A DNA stretch of 64,000 bases, from contig MWCO01000008.1 of NCBI GenBank assembly GCA_002070115.1, positions 62,001-126,000 on the forward strand. The letters are read 5' to 3'. The position numbers and the translations under genes are program-made. Under the pieces are notes generated by a model that saw nothing but the letters and a program-made list of their open reading frames with translations, was not told the origin of the DNA and ran no database searches. Shown here piece by piece: positions 37,072 through 46,406 of the stretch (position 1 is its first letter; each line of letters begins with the position of its first letter). The stretch comes from Deltaproteobacteria bacterium ADurb.Bin207. GTDB taxonomy: Bacteria; Myxococcota_A; Polyangia; Polyangiales; Polyangiaceae.

Positions 37072-40000
37072 ATGCTTGTTGACGATCCTCTCTGGTACAA
37101 GGACGCCATCATCTATCATCTTCATGTCAAAGGTTTTTTTGACAGTCAGGGGGATGGGTTTGGCGATTTTCCGGGTCTTTCGGCGAAGCTCGACTATATC
37201 CAAGAGCTTGGGGCGACGGCGATCTGGCTTCTTCCCTTTTATCCTTCCCCCCTTCGGGACGATGGCTATGACATAGCAGATTACTTCGATGTTCATCCTC
37301 GTTACGGGACGCTGCGGGACTTCAAGGCATTTGTCCGTGCGGCCCATCGTCGTGGGTTGCGTGTCATTACGGAATTGGTCATCAACCATACGTCGGACAG
37401 GCATCCTTGGTTTTTGGACGCGCGACAACCGGGGTCATTGCGCCGGGATTATTATGTATGGAGCGACCGGGATGATCGGCTGGGGGAGGTACGGATCATT
37501 TTCAAGGATACGGAGCAAAGCAATTGGGCGTGGGATCCGGTGGCGGGGCAGTATTATTGGCATCGATTTTTCTCCCATCAACCGGATCTCAACCACAACA
37601 ATCCGAAAGTCGTGCGGGCCGTTCTCAAAGTGCTTCGATTCTGGTTGGATATGGGGGTCGACGGGCTTCGACTCGATGCGATTCCGTATTTATGCGTGCG
37701 TGAAGGAACGAATTGCGAAAACCTGCCGGAAACCCACGCGGTGATTCGTCAGATCCGGGCCGAGGTCGATGCCCATTATTCCAATCGTATGCTGCTGGCC
37801 GAGGCCAATCAATGGCCCGAGGACGTGATTCACTACTTCGGGAATGCGGATGAATGCCATATGGCCTTTCACTTTCCCCTCATGCCACGAATCTACCTGG
37901 CCGTGGCCCAGGGGGACCGCGCCCCCATCACAGATATCTTGCGCCAGACTCCCGCCATCCCCGACTCTTGCCAATGGGCCCTTTTTCTGCGCAATCACGA
38001 CGAACTGACGTTGGAAATGGTGACGGAACAAGAGCGGGCAGCCATGGTAGCCCATTACGCCAAAGACCCCACCATGGTCTTGAACCTTGGGATTCGTCGT
38101 CGATTGGCTCCTCTCATGGATAACGATCGACGCAAAATCGAGCTATTGCATGCTCTATTGCTATCGATGCCCGGTACGCCCATCCTTTATTATGGGGATG
38201 AGTTGGGCATGGGAGACAACGTATATATTCGTGATCGGGACGGGGTTCGTACGCCGATGCAATGGAGTTCGGACAGAAATGCAGGCTTTTCCCGAGCCGA
38301 CCCCCAACAGCTTTACCTGCCAGTGATATCGGATCCGATTTACGGCTATCCCGCGGTGAATGTCGAAGCGATGGAGCGAACGCCAACCTCCTTGCTCCAT
38401 TGGATGCGGGCGATCATCGCCGTCCGTAGGCGTCATCGAGCCTTCGGGCGGGGTGGTTTGCACCTGCTTTATCCATCCAATCACCATATCCTGGCCTATC
38501 TTCGGCACCACGACGAAGAACTGCTGTTATGCGTGTTCAATCTTTCTGCTTCAGCCCAGGCGGTCGAATTGGACCTTCATGAGCATGTGGGGCGGTATCC
38601 GGTGGAATTGCTCGGAGGTTCCACCTTCCCTCGCATTGGGCAACTGCCGTATCTGCTCACCTTACCCGCCTATGGCTACTATTGGTTTCGGCTTTCCTCG
38701 CCGCATCAACCGCCTCTGCCCATGCCCGACAGACCCGATTTACCCTTTTTGGTCATCGGAAGGCAGGCCCGGGTGGACGACGTCCTCGGCCCTGTTTTCC
38801 ATGATATCCTTGGGGATTTTCTTCATCGACAACGCTGGTTTCAGGCCAAGGGGAGCGTTATCCTGGCAATCCAAGCTACCCTCGATCGAGTGTGGGAAAC
38901 AGGACCCGGCGAATGGCTCTGGGCGATTGTCCGTGTCGAAGTGCAGAACCAGGCTCCCCAACGATATTCATTACCTCTCGCCGTATTGTGGGACGAGCAA
39001 GCGGAATCGGTGAAACAATCGGCGCCCGCCCGAATTCTGGCCAAAATTCGCAGAGGTCCAAGAATCGGAGTGGTTTGTGATGCCTACCTGGACCCGCAAT
39101 TTGCCTTGCAAATGTCGAGTGCTTTCGATCGAGCCGAGCATCTTACCCTCGCGGGGGGCACACTCCGCTTCCTTGCCACTGCAGCTTACCAATCACCCGT
39201 CCACCTGCAGCCAGCGCAGGTCGAGCCTCTCGATGTCGAACAAAGCCATACCTCCGTACGCCTCGGCTCCTTGCAAATCTACAAGAGTTACCGTAGGTTA
39301 CAGCGACGTGGCCGCAGTGAGGTGGAAATTGGCAGGTATCTGACGGAATCCTCTCCTTTTCCCAACACCGCACCGGTTCATGGTCATGTGGAGCTTTCAG
39401 ATATCGATGGGGAAAACCAGACCATCGGGATTCTGGTGGGCTACATTCCCAATGAAGGAGACGCCTGGAGTTATACGTCGAATTATCTCGAACACTATGT
39501 GGAAGCGCGATTGGCCGACGAAGAGGGTCATGGCAAACCGACCGAGCGGCATGGGGCCTACGCGCCATTCGCCAAAAACCTTGGGAAAAGGACGGGACAA
39601 CTGCATCTGGCCTTGTCTCGACCCACGGCGGATCCCGCGTTTTCGCCTCGACCCATGACCGGCGAGGACGTTTTTCGTTGGGCTTCTTTCGTGCGGCAGG
39701 ATGCGATTCGAACCGTGGATACGGTGGAGGCATCGCTACATCGTCTTGACGAAAGCGCGCTGCCCTATGCACAACGTTTGGTGGAAAGGAAGCGGGAGCT
39801 GTTGGAGCGTCTCGAACGGGAGGCGCCGCATCCCTGTGAAGGCCTATGTTGTCGTTTTCATGGGGATTTTCACCTTGGCCAGGTTCTCCTTTCCCGGGGG
39901 GATGCTTATATCATCGACTTCGAGGGGGAGATGGCTCGACCCGAGGGAACTCTCGAAGAGAAGCATTCACCGCTGCGCGACGTGGCAGGAATGCTTCGCT

Positions 40001-40329
40001 CCTTCAATTATGCGGCCATCGTGGCATTGGCAGAGATATCGGCAAGTCTCGGACATGCGGTGCAACTCGAAGGGATTGTCCGAGCGTGGGAGCAAGAGGC
40101 CAGGCAATCGTATTTGGAGGGTTATCGAGCCGTGACCCGGGGCCGCGGGTTGGTGCCTGACAACCAAGAGGCATTTTCCTATCTTCTCGAATTGTTTTTG
40201 TTCGAAAAAGCTCTTTATGAAATCAATTACGAGCTGAACAGTCGTCCTCGCTGGGTTCTGGCACCGCTTCGCGGTGTGCTCGCCCTGCTTGACCATCCTG
40301 GCTTTCCCCAAGAGCCATCTTCGAAATGA
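37072..40329 (+). CDS. treS: Trehalose synthase-maltokinase fusion
   Basis: 1085 residues. The N-terminal GH13 domain interconverts maltose and trehalose. It has WYKDAIIYHLHVKGFFDS at the start, the nucleophile Asp202 in GLRLDAIPY, acid Glu244 in AEANQWPED and Asp310 in RNHDE. The C-terminal half (about 570-1085) is a maltokinase of the aminoglycoside-phosphotransferase fold, with HGDFHLGQ (930-937) and IDFEGE. The fusion would feed maltose-1-phosphate to a GlgE-type pathway; no GlgE is in the window. The ATG at 37072 is preferred, but a GTG at 37057 is in frame and no good ribosome site precedes either. Its stop overlaps otsB by ATGA. Confidence 0.95.
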   Translation: MLVDDPLWYKDAIIYHLHVKGFFDSQGDGFGDFPGLSAKLDYIQELGATAIWLLPFYPSPLRDDGYDIADYFDVHPRYGTLRDFKAFVRAAHRRGLRVITELVINHTSDRHPWFLDARQPGSLRRDYYVWSDRDDRLGEVRIIFKDTEQSNWAWDPVAGQYYWHRFFSHQPDLNHNNPKVVRAVLKVLRFWLDMGVDGLRLDAIPYLCVREGTNCENLPETHAVIRQIRAEVDAHYSNRMLLAEANQWPEDVIHYFGNADECHMAFHFPLMPRIYLAVAQGDRAPITDILRQTPAIPDSCQWALFLRNHDELTLEMVTEQERAAMVAHYAKDPTMVLNLGIRRRLAPLMDNDRRKIELLHALLLSMPGTPILYYGDELGMGDNVYIRDRDGVRTPMQWSSDRNAGFSRADPQQLYLPVISDPIYGYPAVNVEAMERTPTSLLHWMRAIIAVRRRHRAFGRGGLHLLYPSNHHILAYLRHHDEELLLCVFNLSASAQAVELDLHEHVGRYPVELLGGSTFPRIGQLPYLLTLPAYGYYWFRLSSPHQPPLPMPDRPDLPFLVIGRQARVDDVLGPVFHDILGDFLHRQRWFQAKGSVILAIQATLDRVWETGPGEWLWAIVRVEVQNQAPQRYSLPLAVLWDEQAESVKQSAPARILAKIRRGPRIGVVCDAYLDPQFALQMSSAFDRAEHLTLAGGTLRFLATAAYQSPVHLQPAQVEPLDVEQSHTSVRLGSLQIYKSYRRLQRRGRSEVEIGRYLTESSPFPNTAPVHGHVELSDIDGENQTIGILVGYIPNEGDAWSYTSNYLEHYVEARLADEEGHGKPTERHGAYAPFAKNLGKRTGQLHLALSRPTADPAFSPRPMTGEDVFRWASFVRQDAIRTVDTVEASLHRLDESALPYAQRLVERKRELLERLEREAPHPCEGLCCRFHGDFHLGQVLLSRGDAYIIDFEGEMARPEGTLEEKHSPLRDVAGMLRSFNYAAIVALAEISASLGHAVQLEGIVRAWEQEARQSYLEGYRAVTRGRGLVPDNQEAFSYLLELFLFEKALYEINYELNSRPRWVLAPLRGVLALLDHPGFPQEPSSK

Positions 40330-41123
40330 TTGCAGGATTACCTACGTTTTGGACCATGCTAGATGCCAGTCCGCATCGTCTTCTGGCTCTGGACTACGAT
40401 GGCACCTTGGCGCCTTTTCGGGTGGACCGTAGGCAAGCGTTTCCCTTGCCTGGCGTGGTGCAAGCGCTCGAGGCCCTTGCCTCGCGAACCGACACGAAAC
40501 TGGCGATCATCTCGGGCCGTCCGTTGCGGGATTTGAAGAAGCTGTTGCGGCTTTCGGAGGGTGCGGGCCTCACCTGGGTGGGAAGCCATGGCTTCGAGGG
40601 GCAGCGAGCCGATGGGGAAACCTGGACGCGGCGTCTTACGGCGATGCAATCGGAAAACCTGCTGAGCGCACGACGGGCCGTGGAAGCTCTTGGTCATGGC
40701 GCCAGGCTGGAGAACAAGCCTTCGGCGCTTGCTTTTCACACGCGAGGCATGGAGTCCGAAGAGGCAAAAAGCCTAGAAAAAACAGTATATTCCGTCTGGA
40801 CGGCTCTTGCGGATACCGCCGGACTTCGTATTCATGCTTTCGATGGAGGCGTGGAAATCCGCGTCACGACCGCCGACAAAGGACAAGCCCTCAAGGAGTG
40901 GGTGAATCAGCAGGCGGCAGGAGCTTTCGTGGTCTATGTCGGCGATGACAGGACTGACGAAGACGCTTTCGAGGTCGCTCAGGGGTTTGGGGGTATTGGG
41001 ATTCACGTGGGTTATGGGGAGACCTGCGCCTTGGGCACACTAGCTGATTGTGAAGCGGTATTGGCCTGGCTACAACGTTGGGCGAGGATGCCAACCTATG
41101 GAAAGGTTGGGGGAATTACATGA
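40326..41123 (+). CDS. otsB: Trehalose-6-phosphate phosphatase
   Basis: 265 residues of the HAD superfamily. The nucleophile motif LDYDGTLAP has Asp23 and Asp25. Motif II is IISGRPL, and the C-terminal YVGDDRTDEDAF supplies the magnesium-binding aspartates. It removes phosphate from trehalose-6-phosphate, the product of OtsA. Start and the preceding treS stop overlap as ATGA (40326-40329), and its own stop overlaps the otsA start in the same way (41120-41123). Both junctions point to translational coupling. Confidence 0.95.
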   Translation: MIAGLPTFWTMLDASPHRLLALDYDGTLAPFRVDRRQAFPLPGVVQALEALASRTDTKLAIISGRPLRDLKKLLRLSEGAGLTWVGSHGFEGQRADGETWTRRLTAMQSENLLSARRAVEALGHGARLENKPSALAFHTRGMESEEAKSLEKTVYSVWTALADTAGLRIHAFDGGVEIRVTTADKGQALKEWVNQQAAGAFVVYVGDDRTDEDAFEVAQGFGGIGIHVGYGETCALGTLADCEAVLAWLQRWARMPTYGKVGGIT

Positions 41124-42565
41124 ATGGCTCGCGGGATTTTCGACGATTGGTGGTGGTATCGAATCGACTTCCGATCGTATTGGGGCGAGATGAGAAGGGA
41201 CAATGGGCGGCGCGTCCGGGAGAAGGAGGATTGGTGACGGCGTTGGCGCCGGTTCTTCGCAATCGTGGAGGCGTGTGGATTGGTTGGCCGGGCACGGATG
41301 ATAGGGAGGCGCTGGACAAGGTGAAGGCAACATCCGCGCAAGCGGGTTATCAATTGCTTCCCGTGCCGCTGACGGCGGAGGACGAAAAAGGGTATTATCA
41401 TGGTTTTTCCAATGAAACGATTTGGCCATTATTTCATGACCTGGTGGGTCATTGTCGGTTCGAACCGGCTCATTGGCGAAAGTATCAGGAGGTCAACCAG
41501 CGATTTGCCCGAACGGTGTTGGAGACTACCACCCAAGAGGATTACGTCTGGGTCCAGGACTATCATTTGATGTGTTTGGGAAGTATGCTTCGAGAAAAGG
41601 GGGTGAAGCGTCGCCTCGGGTTTTTCTTGCATATCCCTTTTCCCGCGGTGGATATTTTTTCCAAATTACCATGGCGCAAGCAGATCCTCGAAGCCCTGTT
41701 GGCCTACGATCTCATTGGGTTTCAAACCGCCCGAGACCGTCGCAATTTCATCCAATGCGTGCGCAGCCTCCTTCAGGGAGTCCAACACGTTGGGCGAGGA
41801 TACCTCGGAGCGATTCGGGTGGGAGAAAGACAGGTTCTCGTGGGTCACTTCCCCATCGGAATCGATGCCAAACGCTTTGCGTCGGAAGCGGCTTCGGCTC
41901 CGGTGGCTGAGCAGGCCTGGTATATTCATGAATTGCTTCCCAAAAGACAGATTGTGCTCGGCATCGATCGACTCGACTATACAAAAGGAATTCCCGAACG
42001 ATTACGTGCGGTTGGCAACGCGCTGGAGCGTTTTCCGGAGTTGCATCGGCAGCTTACGTTCGTGCAGGTGGTGGTGCCGAGCCGGGTCAACGTGGGGGAT
42101 TATCGTCAACAACGCAGAACGATCGAGCAACTCGTAGGTAAAATCAATGGAAAATTCACGACCGCGGGCTGGACTCCCGTCCACTATATCTATCGTGCCC
42201 TTTCCTGGCATGAATTACTCGCCTATTACCGCACGAGTGAGATCGCACTTCTGACACCTCTCAAAGACGGCATGAACCTCATTGCCAAAGAGTATTGTGT
42301 TTGTAGTGTCGAGTCAGGCGTGCTCATTCTCAGTGAATTTGCCGGCGCTGCCCGGCAACTGCAGGGAGCCTTGTTGGTCAATCCCAACGACATCGAAGCC
42401 ACCGCGGATGCCCTTCGGCAAGCGTTTCACATGCCTGCCGCCGAACGAAAGCGTCGCATTCGAAAGCTTCAGCGGGAAGTGGATCGGCATGACGTGTTTT
42501 GGTGGGTCGATTTATTCCTGAACGCCGCGTTTGGACGTCGCCTTGCCGATTTTCCGCTTGCATGA
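41120..42565 (+). CDS. otsA: Trehalose-6-phosphate synthase
   Basis: 481 residues, a GT20 glycosyltransferase that joins UDP-glucose (or another NDP-glucose) and glucose-6-phosphate. Visible motifs are the N-terminal VVVSNRLP, then WIGWPGT, VQDYHLM, FLHIPFP, GIDRLDYTKGIPERLRA and the C-terminal LLTPLKDGMNLIAKEY. The ATG at 41120 follows GGGGGA closely and overlaps the otsB stop by ATGA. The frame is open to 41078, inside otsB. Together with otsB it completes the OtsAB route to trehalose, alongside TreS. Confidence 0.97.
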   Translation: MNGSRDFRRLVVVSNRLPIVLGRDEKGQWAARPGEGGLVTALAPVLRNRGGVWIGWPGTDDREALDKVKATSAQAGYQLLPVPLTAEDEKGYYHGFSNETIWPLFHDLVGHCRFEPAHWRKYQEVNQRFARTVLETTTQEDYVWVQDYHLMCLGSMLREKGVKRRLGFFLHIPFPAVDIFSKLPWRKQILEALLAYDLIGFQTARDRRNFIQCVRSLLQGVQHVGRGYLGAIRVGERQVLVGHFPIGIDAKRFASEAASAPVAEQAWYIHELLPKRQIVLGIDRLDYTKGIPERLRAVGNALERFPELHRQLTFVQVVVPSRVNVGDYRQQRRTIEQLVGKINGKFTTAGWTPVHYIYRALSWHELLAYYRTSEIALLTPLKDGMNLIAKEYCVCSVESGVLILSEFAGAARQLQGALLVNPNDIEATADALRQAFHMPAAERKRRIRKLQREVDRHDVFWWVDLFLNAAFGRRLADFPLA

Positions 42566-42650
42566 CGATTCGCACCCTCTTCACGAGTACCAAAACAAAA
42601 TAAGTCGGAGCCAATTGCCCGATACGTTCTGCCCGACGTATCCTGAGGGT

Positions 42651-43463
42651 ATGTGGGTGAAGTATTTCCGGTGGATTAGCGTTGGGTCATGGTTGCTGCT
42701 CGGATGCACGACCGAACCCGACGGGAGTCCCGCAAGCGCGGGGGCGTCGGGGAACGGGGCAGATGCCGAGCCTGGCGGTGGGCATGGGGGTGAAAACGGC
42801 ACCCCAGGCGGCCATGGTGGCGAAGCCGGACAAGGTGCCGTGGGTGGTTTCGGAGCCGCGGCAGGTCAGTCCGGCGCGGCGGGGTCGGCGGGAATCGCAG
42901 GATCGGCAGGGATGGCGGGACAAACCGGCTCAGGTTCGACCGGCCTTTATGAACCATGCACCACCACGGCCGAATGCTTGCCGGGGCTGCATTGTCAAAG
43001 CCATGTTCCCGAACCGCAAGGGGGCCTGTGCAGCCATGCTTGCACAAGCCACGATGATTGCGAAAACACCGCGAGTGGCAAAGGAATCTGTCATCCCGTC
43101 ACCTCCACCTGCGTCCTCGGTTGTGGGCTCAATCCCGGACAGTGCCCCGACGGCTTGGTGTGTACGGACTCCCAATTTTGCGTGGAGAAATCTTCTTTGG
43201 CGGCTTCGAAAAACACCGGCCAATCCTGTGCGACGGAACTGGAATGTCTTCATGGGGCGGCTTGTATCTCCGGCGAGCATACGAGCGCGTATTGTTCTCC
43301 CCCGTGTCAAAACGATGAGGATTGCAAGACGGGGGCACCAGAAGCGGTGGGCAGTTGTAAGCAAGCCAGTGGATTGACTTTTTGCATTTATCTATGCGGG
43401 ATCATGGCGAACGGCGCAGCCTGTCCCGGCGATCTCACCTGCGAATTCGGGATGTGTCGATAA
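42651..43463 (+). CDS. Lipoprotein with Gly-rich linker and Cys-rich domain
   Basis: 270 residues. Signal peptide with lipobox LLLGC (Cys19). Residues 25-105 are a Gly/Ala/Ser/His-rich low-complexity linker. The C-terminal 165 residues carry about 20 cysteines in 'C..t.EC..GL.C' type units (TTAECLPGLHCQSH; DDCENTASGKGIC; CPDGLVCTDSQFC; LECLHGAACISG; GDLTCEFGMC). This layout is characteristic of myxobacterial surface lipoproteins, whose function is unknown. The ATG at 42651 starts the signal peptide. It lies 85 bases after otsA, and the next small lipoprotein gene follows 18 bases later. Confidence 0.75.
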   Translation: MWVKYFRWISVGSWLLLGCTTEPDGSPASAGASGNGADAEPGGGHGGENGTPGGHGGEAGQGAVGGFGAAAGQSGAAGSAGIAGSAGMAGQTGSGSTGLYEPCTTTAECLPGLHCQSHVPEPQGGLCSHACTSHDDCENTASGKGICHPVTSTCVLGCGLNPGQCPDGLVCTDSQFCVEKSSLAASKNTGQSCATELECLHGAACISGEHTSAYCSPPCQNDEDCKTGAPEAVGSCKQASGLTFCIYLCGIMANGAACPGDLTCEFGMCR

Positions 43464-43481
43464 TCCCAACTACGGAGGCCC

Positions 43482-43835
43482 ATGCGACGCACAATAGCAT
43501 TTCTGCTCCTAGTGATTGGTACGGGATGCGGTTCCGATGATGATTCTCAGGAAAGCGCGGAATCGGATTTCATCGCGCGCTGCAACGCAGCTTACGCGAT
43601 ATCCTGTGACAAAGGGTTTGCCTGCGACTCCGTCCATTACAAGGGTCGATTCAACAGCGCTGACCATTGCAAACATGAGATGTCCAAATCGGTACAGGAA
43701 TCATCTAAAAAATTCTCGACCTCGGCGCTCAAGGACTGCGCCGACACCTGCGACCTCATGAAAAACGACATACAGTCAGCGACTTGCGAGGAATTGGATC
43801 GAATGGTGTTCAATGACTACTCATGCGGTCCGTAA
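43482..43835 (+). CDS. Small Cys-containing lipoprotein
   Basis: 117 residues with lipobox IGTGC (Cys16) and a CGGAGG-like ribosome site before the ATG. The mature domain is about 100 residues with eight cysteines at regular spacing (ARCNAAYAISCDKGFACDS; DHCKHEM; KDCADTCDLM; ATCEELDR; YSCGP), and is probably helical with disulfides. It follows the larger lipoprotein by 18 bases and is probably cotranscribed. I do not recognise the family. Confidence 0.7.
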   Translation: MRRTIAFLLLVIGTGCGSDDDSQESAESDFIARCNAAYAISCDKGFACDSVHYKGRFNSADHCKHEMSKSVQESSKKFSTSALKDCADTCDLMKNDIQSATCEELDRMVFNDYSCGP

Positions 43836-43900
43836 TCCCTATTGGGATATCGACGAGGAGCGGTGAGGCAGATGGGGTCCGGTGGCCCCGGCGAGAGCCT

Positions 43901-44551
43901 TCAGTGTTTTTTGAGTCGGGTGATTCCCGGATGTGTGGGATCGCCTGGCTCATGACGCGGATTGATATTCTTACGCGTGCCATCTCGCCCCGTGAACGAT
44001 AGCAACAGGTCCTTGTCGAAAAGGAATTGGTCGCGAGAGTCATAGGGCACGGCGTGTTCACCTGTGTCCATGCGAATCGCATCACAGGGACATGCCTCGA
44101 CACAGAAGCCGCAGAAGATGCATCGGAGTTCATCGATCACGAATCGGGCGGGATAACGCTCGTAGCCGCGTCGTTCATGCCCTTCCGGATACTCCGCCGG
44201 TTCGATGAAAATGCATTGCGCCGGGCAGGCGGTAGAACAGCAGAGGCAGGCCACGCAGCGGGGCGACCCATCCTCCCGGACCGTGAGACGATGCAGGCCT
44301 CGGTTACGCAATGGGTAGGGTCGCTTTTGTTCCGGATAGGAGATGGTATTGATGCCATCATCCAACGCTTCGAGCACGGGGTCGTTGCGTTGCCCGAGCA
44401 TGAGTTCCTTGGTGTTCTGGAAAAAGTGCTTCATCAGCACTTTCATTCCTTTGGCTGTTTCGGGGATATACGCTTGAACGCCAAGGGTCCGTGGTGTTCG
44501 TCGGGTTTTCTTCCCGACGATTCCTCCACCTGATTTTTTGGGGTCAGCCAT
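43901..44551 (-). CDS. nuoI: NADH-quinone oxidoreductase subunit I
   Basis: 216 residues, a little longer than E. coli NuoI (180) because of a basic N-terminal extension and a C-terminal tail. Two 4Fe-4S ferredoxin motifs are intact: CVACLCCSTACPAQC and CIFCGFCVEACPCDA. These hold clusters N6a and N6b, which pass electrons to NuoB. It is the last gene of the visible nuo operon; a convergent lipoprotein gene lies 65 bases beyond, so nuoJ-N must be elsewhere. Confidence 0.96.
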   Translation of the reverse strand: MADPKKSGGGIVGKKTRRTPRTLGVQAYIPETAKGMKVLMKHFFQNTKELMLGQRNDPVLEALDDGINTISYPEQKRPYPLRNRGLHRLTVREDGSPRCVACLCCSTACPAQCIFIEPAEYPEGHERRGYERYPARFVIDELRCIFCGFCVEACPCDAIRMDTGEHAVPYDSRDQFLFDKDLLLSFTGRDGTRKNINPRHEPGDPTHPGITRLKKH

Positions 44552-44602
44552 GGTGATTGGGTGTCCCTTTCGTGCGCATGGTCAGCCATGCGTTTGCTTC
44601 GA

Positions 44603-46396
44603 TCACGCTTGCATGGGGGAGTGCCTGGTGCCTCCCTGTTCCGCTACCATTTTCGCGGTGGAGGTGAGCACGACGCGATGCTTTTTCGCCGGTGCGAGCA
44701 ACCATCGAGCCATGGCAACGATGGCCACCACAAAAGCAATCATCGTGGTGAGTTGGGTGAGATCCGCGGCCACGCCGAGAGCGTTTTTCGCCATGAGACT
44801 CGCGTTATCGATGATGAGCAAGAGGATCGCGGTCACAAACACGTTCGCAATGGATAGGGGCAAAAGCATCCGCCAGCACATTTTCATGAGTTGGTCATAG
44901 CGGAAGCGCGGCAAGGTCCAGCGCACCACCACTTGTAGCCAGGCGAAAGCCGCCACTTTGAGGAAGAAAGCGACGACCTGCAAGGCCACCACCGAGCCAT
45001 GGGTCATGGCGTGCTTGAGCAACACCGCATCGCCAATGGCGATGGTCAAGCCATCCCGATGCAAAAAGGGAAGATTCCAGCCGCCAAAAAACAGAGTGAT
45101 CATCACGGCCGAGGAGGTGACCACCTCGATGTACTCCGAGAAAAAGTACATGCCGAACTTCATGCTCGAGTATTCGGTGAAGTAGCCAAGGATTTCACTC
45201 TCTCCTTCCGGCAAATCGAAAGGTATCCGTTTGGTCTCCGCGGTCGCGGCAATGAAGAACAGGAAAAAAGCTAGCGGTTGGACAAACACGCCCCACGCGT
45301 TGTTTCCTTGCCACCGCACCATGTCATCGAGCCGGAACGTCGAATAGATCATGAGCAACCCGATCAACGTCATGCCAAGGGTGATTTCATAGGACACGAG
45401 CTGACCGGCGGCGCGAAGGGCACCGAGAAGGGAATACTTGTTATCGCTTGCCCATCCACCGATGGCAGCGCCCAAAATCCCGATGCCGGACACCGCAAAG
45501 ATGAAGAGGATGCCGATGTCTAAGTTAGCGATTTGCATAGGGATTCCTGCCTCGGCGCAAACTCCGTCGCGCGATACCACAGGCAGAATTTGTGTCCACT
45601 GGATGCCGCCTTCCGCGTTTTTGGCAAAGCACAATACATCGCCAAAAGGTACGACCGCCATGACGACCAACGGTGGGAACATACCGAGCATGGGCCCAAT
45701 CGAATGAAGGAGGCGGTCGCCCCGTTTGGGCATGAAGTCCTCCTTCCAAATCATTTTGATGCCGTCGGCCATGGTGTGAAGCAAGCCGATCACCCGAAGC
45801 TTGAAGCCTTCCTTCGGGACTTTCGAAGCGGCTAGCAGGCCGCAAGCGGCGATGAGCAACGCCAACACCGAGGGCGCTGCAAGAAACAACGCAGGCTTGA
45901 TCGAAGCCGCCCATTCGGTGCCGCGCAGGGCATACCGAAGCACGAATACCGCGATATGAGCGACCAATCCGAGATAGAAGACACGTCGAGGGTCGCGCAC
46001 TTGCTCAGCAAGAAACGCTTCCAAAGCATTGCTGGAGCCGCGACGAACGGCCCAGGTCGTCAGCATCGCGAGTACGGTCCAGGTGATGAAAACGGAAAGC
46101 TCCGCGGTGAGCAAGATGCGTTCCGTCATCCGAAGCGCACCAGCGACGGTATCGGGAAACGACGTAAGCCAGCCCCAGGCACCGATACCAGCGGCGGCCA
46201 GCAGGGCAGGACCCGCAAACATGCCTCGGGCAAGGGTTGGCGGAAGAAAGAATCGCGCTCGATTGGGTCCGATGCGGTCTTGCATCATCGAACTCATTCG
46301 ACGGTCATTCCAGGTCAATGCCCCGGCGAAGGCCAGGCAGAACACCAGGATGAACGCGATCTTAAGGAGCGTGAAGATCAGCTCGACGATGGTCAT
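44603..46396 (-). CDS. nuoH: NADH-quinone oxidoreductase subunit H, enlarged
   Basis: 597 residues against about 325-350 for typical NuoH. TM1, then DRIGPNRARF (about 40-49), and later GLLHTMADGIKMIWKED (204-220), NKYSLLGALRAAGQLVSYE and GYFTEYSSMKFGMYFF, are all recognisable. Between GPNR and GLLHTMAD lie about 157 residues where E. coli has only a few. This block holds about four hydrophobic helices (near 57-79, 95-117, 138-158 and 168-190). The C-terminus also has about 75 extra residues with another helix. NuoH forms the quinone-binding chamber. The ATG at 46396 lies 10 bases after nuoG. Confidence 0.93.
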   Translation of the reverse strand: MTIVELIFTLLKIAFILVFCLAFAGALTWNDRRMSSMMQDRIGPNRARFFLPPTLARGMFAGPALLAAAGIGAWGWLTSFPDTVAGALRMTERILLTAELSVFITWTVLAMLTTWAVRRGSSNALEAFLAEQVRDPRRVFYLGLVAHIAVFVLRYALRGTEWAASIKPALFLAAPSVLALLIAACGLLAASKVPKEGFKLRVIGLLHTMADGIKMIWKEDFMPKRGDRLLHSIGPMLGMFPPLVVMAVVPFGDVLCFAKNAEGGIQWTQILPVVSRDGVCAEAGIPMQIANLDIGILFIFAVSGIGILGAAIGGWASDNKYSLLGALRAAGQLVSYEITLGMTLIGLLMIYSTFRLDDMVRWQGNNAWGVFVQPLAFFLFFIAATAETKRIPFDLPEGESEILGYFTEYSSMKFGMYFFSEYIEVVTSSAVMITLFFGGWNLPFLHRDGLTIAIGDAVLLKHAMTHGSVVALQVVAFFLKVAAFAWLQVVVRWTLPRFRYDQLMKMCWRMLLPLSIANVFVTAILLLIIDNASLMAKNALGVAADLTQLTTMIAFVVAIVAMARWLLAPAKKHRVVLTSTAKMVAEQGGTRHSPMQA

Positions 46397-46406
46397 GCTC
46401 TCGCCC

